Origin: Clostridiales bacterium
GTDB taxonomy: Bacteria > Bacillota > Clostridia > Oscillospirales > Oscillospiraceae
NCBI GenBank assembly: GCA_021201515.1
Contig: JAJQET010000266.1
Coordinates: 1 to 10,334 of the forward strand
Direction of reading: 5' to 3'
Length of the DNA stretch: 10,334 nucleotides
Position 1 is the stretch's first letter. Every line of letters starts with the position of its first letter. Both the position numbers and the translations under genes were made by a program. Positions 6,367 to 10,334 of this stretch are shown in pieces. The notes under the pieces were generated by a model. That model worked only from the letters and a program-made list of their open reading frames with translations, did no database searches and was not told the origin of the DNA.

Positions 6367-7356
6367 TCAGTCCGCCAGGGCGGCGGTGATGATGGCCATG
6401 GAGTAAACCTCCATGCCGTTGCAGCCACGAGACAGGTCGTTGATGGGGGCGTTCAGGCCCAGCAGGATGGGGCCGTAGGCGTCGAACTGGCCCAGACGCT
6501 GAGCGATCTTGTAGCCGATGTTGCCGGCGTTGATGTCGGGGAAGGCAAAGACGTTGGCGCGGCCGGCCACCGTGGAGTTGGGGCACTTGGTCTCGGCCAC
6601 ACGGGGGGAGACGGCGGCGTCGAACTGCAGTTCGCCGTCGATGTTCAGGTCGGGACGCATCCCCTTGGCGATGCGGGTGGCCTCGATCATCTTGTCCACA
6701 TCCTCGCCGGCGCCGGAGCCATGGGTGGAGTAGCTCAGGAAGGCCACCCTGGGGTCAATGCCGAAAACCTTGCCGCACTCGGCGCAGTAGATGCCGGTCT
6801 CGGCGATCTCCTGGGCGGTGGGCTTGATGTTGATGGCGCAGTCGCCAAAGGCCAGCACCTCATTCTCGCCGGTGGCGGAGGGACGCACCAGAATGAAGCA
6901 GGAGGAGACGCTGTTGTAGCCCGGCTTGGTCTTGATGATCTGGAGGGCGGGACGGACGGTGTCAGCGGTGGAGTAAGTAGCGCCGCCCAGCAGGGCGTCG
7001 GCCACGCCCATCTTCACCAGCATGGTGCCGAAGTAGTTGCCCTGATGCAGCATGGGGATGGCCTTCTCCGGGGTCATGCCCTTCTTCTTGCGCAGCTCAC
7101 AGAACAGGTCCACCATCTCGTCAAACTGATCCCAGTTGTTGGGGTCGATGATGTTGGCGCCCCGGACGTTATAACCCGCATCCTCAGCGGCGGCGGCGAT
7201 GGCGTCGGGGTTGCCCACCAGGATGGGGGTCAGGAAGTTGCTGGCCAGCAGGCGGGACGCAGCCTCCAGGATGCGGGGGTCGGTGCCCTCTGTGAATACG
7301 ATGGTCTTCGGGTTGGCCTTCAGCTTCTGGATCATGCTGCCAAAACCAAAACTCAT
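6367..7356 (-). CDS. pta: Phosphate acetyltransferase
   Basis: This 329-residue enzyme of the short, single-domain Pta class interconverts acetyl-CoA plus phosphate and acetyl phosphate plus CoA. With acetate kinase it yields ATP during fermentation. Family motifs are FTEGTDPRILEAA (21-33), GGATYSTADTVRPALQIIKT (124-143), LSYSTHGSG (207-215), GELQFDAAV (241-249), NVFAFPDINAGNIGYK (268-283) and DLSRGC (307-312). The Ser-Arg of the last motif corresponds to the active-site pair described in Methanosarcina Pta. The acidic residue that follows appears to be Glu316 instead of Asp by simple counting, which needs an alignment. The start has AGGAGG nine bases upstream. The gene stands alone between its own promoter and terminator; no acetate kinase gene is in the window. 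Phosphate butyryltransferase is a related alternative, but the motifs favour Pta. Confidence 0.93.
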   Translation of the reverse strand: MSFGFGSMIQKLKANPKTIVFTEGTDPRILEAASRLLASNFLTPILVGNPDAIAAAAEDAGYNVRGANIIDPNNWDQFDEMVDLFCELRKKKGMTPEKAIPMLHQGNYFGTMLVKMGVADALLGGATYSTADTVRPALQIIKTKPGYNSVSSCFILVRPSATGENEVLAFGDCAINIKPTAQEIAETGIYCAECGKVFGIDPRVAFLSYSTHGSGAGEDVDKMIEATRIAKGMRPDLNIDGELQFDAAVSPRVAETKCPNSTVAGRANVFAFPDINAGNIGYKIAQRLGQFDAYGPILLGLNAPINDLSRGCNGMEVYSMAIITAALAD

Positions 7357-7411
7357 AAATTTCAGCCTCCTAAATCATTTTATTATTGGATGCAGAGCAT
7401 TCATTTGTCTT

Positions 7412-7440
7412 AGTATACAACTTTATCGGACATAGTTCAA
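7412..7440 (-). promoter_or_regulatory. Promoter of pta
   Basis: On the - strand TTGAAC (7440-7435) and TATACT (7417-7412) are 17 bases apart. Transcription would start near 7405, about 50 bases before the pta start codon. A weak dyad (TTGT/ACAA at 7405-7408 and 7417-7420) overlaps the -10 box, but it does not have the spacing of a Rex operator. Confidence 0.75.
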
Positions 7441-7642
7441 GGAGAATTGTGGGCAATTTCGGGAGAAATTTCAGGAATTTTCTCAGAAGGCGGGAGACGC
7501 GCGCGGTGCGCCGGGCGGTTCACGCCTCAGGCGGGGAGCGATAACCGCCCCGGCGGCCAGGGTTGCCCCCGCTGACAGCCAGCCACTAACAGCTCCCCCA
7601 CACAAATTATCCTTTTCGCCTCTTTTTTAGAGGATTTGCCAG
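7441..7642. other. Divergent intergenic region between pta and dapF with several hairpins
   Basis: No gene is visible in these 200 bases, which separate two promoters firing away from each other. Inverted repeats are AATTG/CAATT (7445-7449 and 7454-7458), GAGAAATT with AATTTTCTC (7463-7470 and 7476-7484, one bulge), GGGCGGTT/AACCGCCC (7513-7520 and 7543-7550) enclosing CGCC/GGCG (7523-7526 and 7530-7533), and CCTCT/AGAGG (7619-7623 and 7629-7633). Because both known promoters point outward, these structures would not be in either mRNA. They could be protein-binding sites, part of an unseen small RNA, or simply GC-rich spacer. Confidence 0.5.
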
Positions 7643-7670
7643 TTTACAGGGCAAAAAAACACGATATAAT
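7643..7670 (+). promoter_or_regulatory. Promoter of the dapF-murE operon
   Basis: TTTACA (7643-7648) and a perfect TATAAT (7665-7670) are separated by 16 bases. Transcription should begin near 7677, which places the GTG at 7674 outside the message and supports ATG 7704 as the dapF start. Confidence 0.82.
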
Positions 7671-7703
7671 GAAGTGAGAACCATCATACGGGGAGGAAAC
7701 ACC

Positions 7704-8531
7704 ATGAAATTCATCAAAATGCACGGCTGCGGCAACGATTACGTCTATGTGGACTGCACGAAGGCCCCCCTGGCCGACCCCAACGGCGTGGCAAAGCTGG
7801 TCAGCGACCGGCACTTCGGCATCGGCTCCGACGGGCTGATCCTGATCTGCCCCTCCGACGTGGCCGACTTCCGCATGGCCATGTACAATGCCGACGGCAG
7901 CGAAGGGGCCATGTGCGGCAACGGCATCCGCTGTGTGGCGAAGTTCGTCTATGACGAAGGGCTGTCCCCCAAGACGGAGCTGGCTGTCGAGACGAAGGCA
8001 GGCATCAAGTACCTCTCCCTGACGGTGGAGGACGGCAAGGTTTCCCAGGTGCGGGTGGATATGGGCGCTCCCTCCACCCTGGCAAAGGACCTCCCTGTGG
8101 TGGGCCTGGGGGATGAGGTCATCGGCCAGACCGTGTCCGTCGGCGGACGGGAGTGGGTCATGACCTGCGTCTCCATGGGCAACCCCCACGCTGTGGTGTG
8201 GTGCGACGATGTGAAGCGCCTGCCCATTGAGCAGTTCGGCCCCCTCTTTGAGCATCACCCCATGTTCCCCGACCGGGTGAACACCGAGTTCGTCCGGGTC
8301 ATGGACCGGCAGAATCTGGAAATGCGGGTCTGGGAGCGGGGGGCTGGGGAGACCTGGGCCTGCGGCACCGGGGCCTGTGCCACGGCGGTGGCCGCTTACC
8401 GGAACGGCCTCTGCGACAGCCTGGTGACCGTTCACCTGCTGGGGGGCGACCTGACCATTCAGGTGACGGAGGACACCGTCCTCATGACCGGCCCGGCCAC
8501 CACCGTATTCCGGGGCGAAATCGACCTTTGA
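7704..8531 (+). CDS. dapF: Diaminopimelate epimerase
   Basis: DapF converts LL-diaminopimelate to the meso form, the last step before lysine and the direct source of the peptidoglycan cross-linking residue. The enzyme is cofactor-free and uses two cysteines as acid and base. Both are present: Cys71 in MCGNGIRC (70-77) and Cys220 in WACGTGACA (218-226). HGCGNDYVYVD (7-17), GSDGLI (41-46), the GNPHAV segment (159-164) and ERGAGET (211-217) complete the active site and dimer pattern. The 275-residue length is normal. A longer frame from GTG 7674 exists, but ATG 7704 has GGGGAGG seven bases upstream, matches the family N-terminus and lies downstream of the expected transcription start. murE, whose enzyme consumes meso-DAP, follows 36 bases later. 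Confidence 0.97.
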   Translation: MKFIKMHGCGNDYVYVDCTKAPLADPNGVAKLVSDRHFGIGSDGLILICPSDVADFRMAMYNADGSEGAMCGNGIRCVAKFVYDEGLSPKTELAVETKAGIKYLSLTVEDGKVSQVRVDMGAPSTLAKDLPVVGLGDEVIGQTVSVGGREWVMTCVSMGNPHAVVWCDDVKRLPIEQFGPLFEHHPMFPDRVNTEFVRVMDRQNLEMRVWERGAGETWACGTGACATAVAAYRNGLCDSLVTVHLLGGDLTIQVTEDTVLMTGPATTVFRGEIDL

Positions 8532-8567
8532 CCCTTTGCGTCCATATCTGAAAAGGAGAACAGAGCC

Positions 8568-10034
8568 ATGCAGCTGATTGATTTGGTATTCCGTATGAAC
8601 TACACCCTGTGCCAGGGCACCATGGAGCGGGAGATCTCCGCCCTGGTGTACGACTCCCGAAAGGCCCGGCCCGGTTGTATCTTTATCTGTATGCCGGGGG
8701 CCGTCACAGACGGCCACAAATACATCCCCGACGTCATCGCCAAGGGTGCCGCCGCCGTGGTGGTGGAGCATGACGTCACCGTGCCGGAGGACGTGACCAT
8801 TTTGAAGGTGGAGAACGCCCGTGTGGCCCTGGCGGAGCTGTCCGCCGCCTGGTTCGGCCATCCTGCGGAGAAGCTGACCACCATCGGCGTCACCGGCACC
8901 AAGGGCAAGACCACCACCACCTACATGATTCGGGGCATTCTGGAAAAGGCGGGGCTGAAAACCGGCCTCATCGGCACCATCGAGGCCATCATCGGCCAGG
9001 AGCATATCCACGCGGTGAACACCACGCCGGAGTCCTTCCTGGTGCAGGAATACTTCGCCAAAATGGTGGAGGCCGGGATTCAGTATGTGGTGATGGAGGT
9101 GTCCTCCCAGGCCATGAAGCTGGACCGGGTGGCGGGCTTCACCTATGACTATGCCATCTTCACCAACCTGGAGCCGGACCACATCGGCCCCGGCGAGCAT
9201 GAGAGCATGGAGGAATATATTGCCTGCAAGGGCAAGCTGTTCCGCCAGTGCAAAGTGGGCCTGGCCAACGCCGACGCAGACTATCTGGAGCAGGTACTGG
9301 CGGGTCATACCTGCCAGCTGGAAACCTTCGGCATGGGGGAGAACGCCGACCTGCGGGCGGTGAATATCCAGAAGATTCATCAGCCCGGCTACCTGGGGGT
9401 GCAGTACGACCTGGAGGGTCTGGAGCAGTACACCGTCCGGGTGGACATTCCCGGCGACTTCACGGTGTACAATTCTCTGGCCGCCATCGCCCTGTGCCGC
9501 CACCTGGGGGTGCCTCAGGAGGCCATCCTGAACGCCTTGGACACCATTCAGGTGAAGGGCCGGCTGGAAATCTACCCCACCCCCGGGGACTACACTCTGA
9601 TGATCGACTACGCCCACAACGCCATGAGCCTGGAGGCCCTGCTGACCAACATCCGGGCCTACGGCCCCAGGCGCATCCTGTGCCTGTTCGGCTGCGGCGG
9701 CAACCGGGCCAGGAGCCGCCGGTACGAGATGGGGGAGGTTTCCTCCCGGCTGGCGGATTTGACCGTCGTGACCAGCGACAACCCCCGGAACGAGGACCCG
9801 CTGGCCATCATTGACGACATTCTGGTGGGCGTCCGGAAGGCGGACGGGGCCTATGTCACCATCCCCGACCGGAAGGAGGCCATCCGCTACTGCATGGAGC
9901 AGGGTCAGGCGGGGGATGTGGTCATCCTGGCCGGGAAGGGCCATGAGGACTATCAGGAGATTCGGGGCGTCCGCCACCACATGGATGAGCGGGAGCTGAT
10001 TGAGGAAATCATCCGGGAGGGTGCCGCGGTATGA
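8568..10034 (+). CDS. murE: UDP-N-acetylmuramoyl-tripeptide synthetase, meso-DAP-adding type
   Basis: MurE adds the third residue of the peptidoglycan stem peptide to UDP-MurNAc-L-Ala-D-Glu in the cytoplasm, using ATP. The 488 residues show the three Mur-ligase domains: UDP-substrate domain (1 to about 100, with SALVYDSRKARPGCIFICMPG near 24-44), ATPase domain with P-loop GVTGTKGKTT (107-116), and the C-terminal amino-acid domain. Lys221 in YIACKGKLF is the expected carbamylated lysine. DNPR at 404-407 is the motif that selects meso-diaminopimelate over lysine, in agreement with dapF upstream. Several neighbouring motifs differ from the textbook pattern (DHIGPGEH, DYAHNAMSLE and GGNRARSRRYEM where DHLDYH, DYAHTPDxLE and GGDRDxxKRPxM are usual), so this may be a divergent clostridial clade or a second MurE. 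AAGGAG lies nine bases before ATG. It overlaps the next gene by four bases. Confidence 0.93.
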   Translation: MQLIDLVFRMNYTLCQGTMEREISALVYDSRKARPGCIFICMPGAVTDGHKYIPDVIAKGAAAVVVEHDVTVPEDVTILKVENARVALAELSAAWFGHPAEKLTTIGVTGTKGKTTTTYMIRGILEKAGLKTGLIGTIEAIIGQEHIHAVNTTPESFLVQEYFAKMVEAGIQYVVMEVSSQAMKLDRVAGFTYDYAIFTNLEPDHIGPGEHESMEEYIACKGKLFRQCKVGLANADADYLEQVLAGHTCQLETFGMGENADLRAVNIQKIHQPGYLGVQYDLEGLEQYTVRVDIPGDFTVYNSLAAIALCRHLGVPQEAILNALDTIQVKGRLEIYPTPGDYTLMIDYAHNAMSLEALLTNIRAYGPRRILCLFGCGGNRARSRRYEMGEVSSRLADLTVVTSDNPRNEDPLAIIDDILVGVRKADGAYVTIPDRKEAIRYCMEQGQAGDVVILAGKGHEDYQEIRGVRHHMDERELIEEIIREGAAV

Positions 10035-10334
10035 GGATCAACGCCATCCACCATATCTGCCTGAAAGCGTCCACCCCGGAGGAGTGGGAGCGGGCGCTGG
10101 ACTTCTACGGGCACGTTCTGGGGCTGGCGGTGCGCCGCCAGTGGCCGGGAGGCGTAATGCTCTGCGCCGGGAACTCCGTCATTGAGCTGTACGACAGCGC
10201 CGACGAGGCGCTGCCTCAGGGCACCATCCGCCATGTGGCCCTGTCCACCCCCGACGTGGACGAGTACATCGCCGCCGTTCGGGCGGCAGGCTACCCCGTC
10301 ACCGTGGAGCCGAAGGACGTGACCCTCCCCAGCG
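10031..10334 (+). CDS. VOC (glyoxalase/bleomycin-resistance) family protein, N-terminal part, runs off window
   Basis: The frame opens at ATG 10031 (ATGA overlap with the murE stop) and stays open to the window end, giving 101 residues. GGAGGG at 10016-10021 is nine bases upstream. The start INAIHHICLKAS, a following EEWERALDFYGHVLGL helix-turn, VIELYD and RHVALSTPDVDEYIAAVRAAG form the beta-alpha-beta-beta-beta pattern of the vicinal oxygen chelate fold. His8, Glu52 and His68 sit where the metal ligands of this superfamily usually are, so it is probably a metal-dependent enzyme and not only a binding protein. Superfamily members include lyases, epimerases, dioxygenases and resistance proteins; the reaction cannot be named from this part. 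The link to cell-wall synthesis is only positional. Confidence 0.88.
   Translation, partial: MRINAIHHICLKASTPEEWERALDFYGHVLGLAVRRQWPGGVMLCAGNSVIELYDSADEALPQGTIRHVALSTPDVDEYIAAVRAAGYPVTVEPKDVTLPS

Noticed and set aside
7405..7420. TTGT/ACAA dyad over the pta -10 box as a Rex (NADH-sensing) site
   Set aside because: Rex sites are about 18 bases with TTGTTAA-like arms and a 4-base centre; this is 16 bases and matches only the outer four bases of each arm.
7644..9980. A 778-codon - strand reading frame over dapF and murE
   Set aside because: It is antisense to two enzymes with intact catalytic motifs, has no good ribosome binding site and has the same biased composition as other GC-driven shadow frames.

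Overview
The window is GC-rich bacterial chromosome, densely coding on both strands, with Gram-positive style ribosome binding sites (AGGAGG/GGGGAGG). The combination of [NiFe]-hydrogenase maturation genes, a stand-alone phosphate acetyltransferase, diaminopimelate epimerase and a MurE with the meso-DAP signature suggests an anaerobic, fermentative, meso-DAP-type member of the Firmicutes. A high-GC gut clostridium of the Oscillospiraceae type is my best guess; this is inference from gene content, not a match.

Layout. (1) 1-1602, + strand: the end of a hyp operon, with the C-terminal part of hypD and all of hypE, closed by a strong terminator (1613-1653). (2) 1654-2147: about 490 bases without a convincing gene, dominated by a series of hairpins that looks like a dispersed structured repeat. 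(3) 2148-6160, - strand: a compact marR-ABC-ABC drug-efflux operon. It is driven by a consensus sigma-A-type promoter (6209-6237) whose -10 box abuts a perfect 16-bp palindrome (6193-6208), the likely MarR operator. The two ABC half-transporters carry complementary non-canonical ATP sites, so they should form a heterodimer. (4) 6284-7440, - strand: pta with its own promoter and terminator. (5) 7441-7642: a GC-rich, hairpin-rich divergent intergenic region. (6) 7643-10334, + strand: a promoter followed by dapF, murE and the start of a VOC/glyoxalase-family gene, tightly spaced or overlapping.

How the genes work together. HypD and HypE build the Fe(CN)2CO group of [NiFe] hydrogenases. The MarR protein probably represses its own operon and is released by a ligand that the exporter removes. 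Pta converts acetyl-CoA and acetyl phosphate in energy metabolism. DapF makes meso-DAP and MurE adds it to the peptidoglycan precursor, so the product of one is the substrate of the next. I see no mobile element with a transposase, no CRISPR array, no tRNA or rRNA, and no clear novel defence or biosynthetic system. The items most worth a second look are the structured intergenic element at 1823-2078, the asymmetric ABC pair with its operator, and the divergent motif set of MurE.
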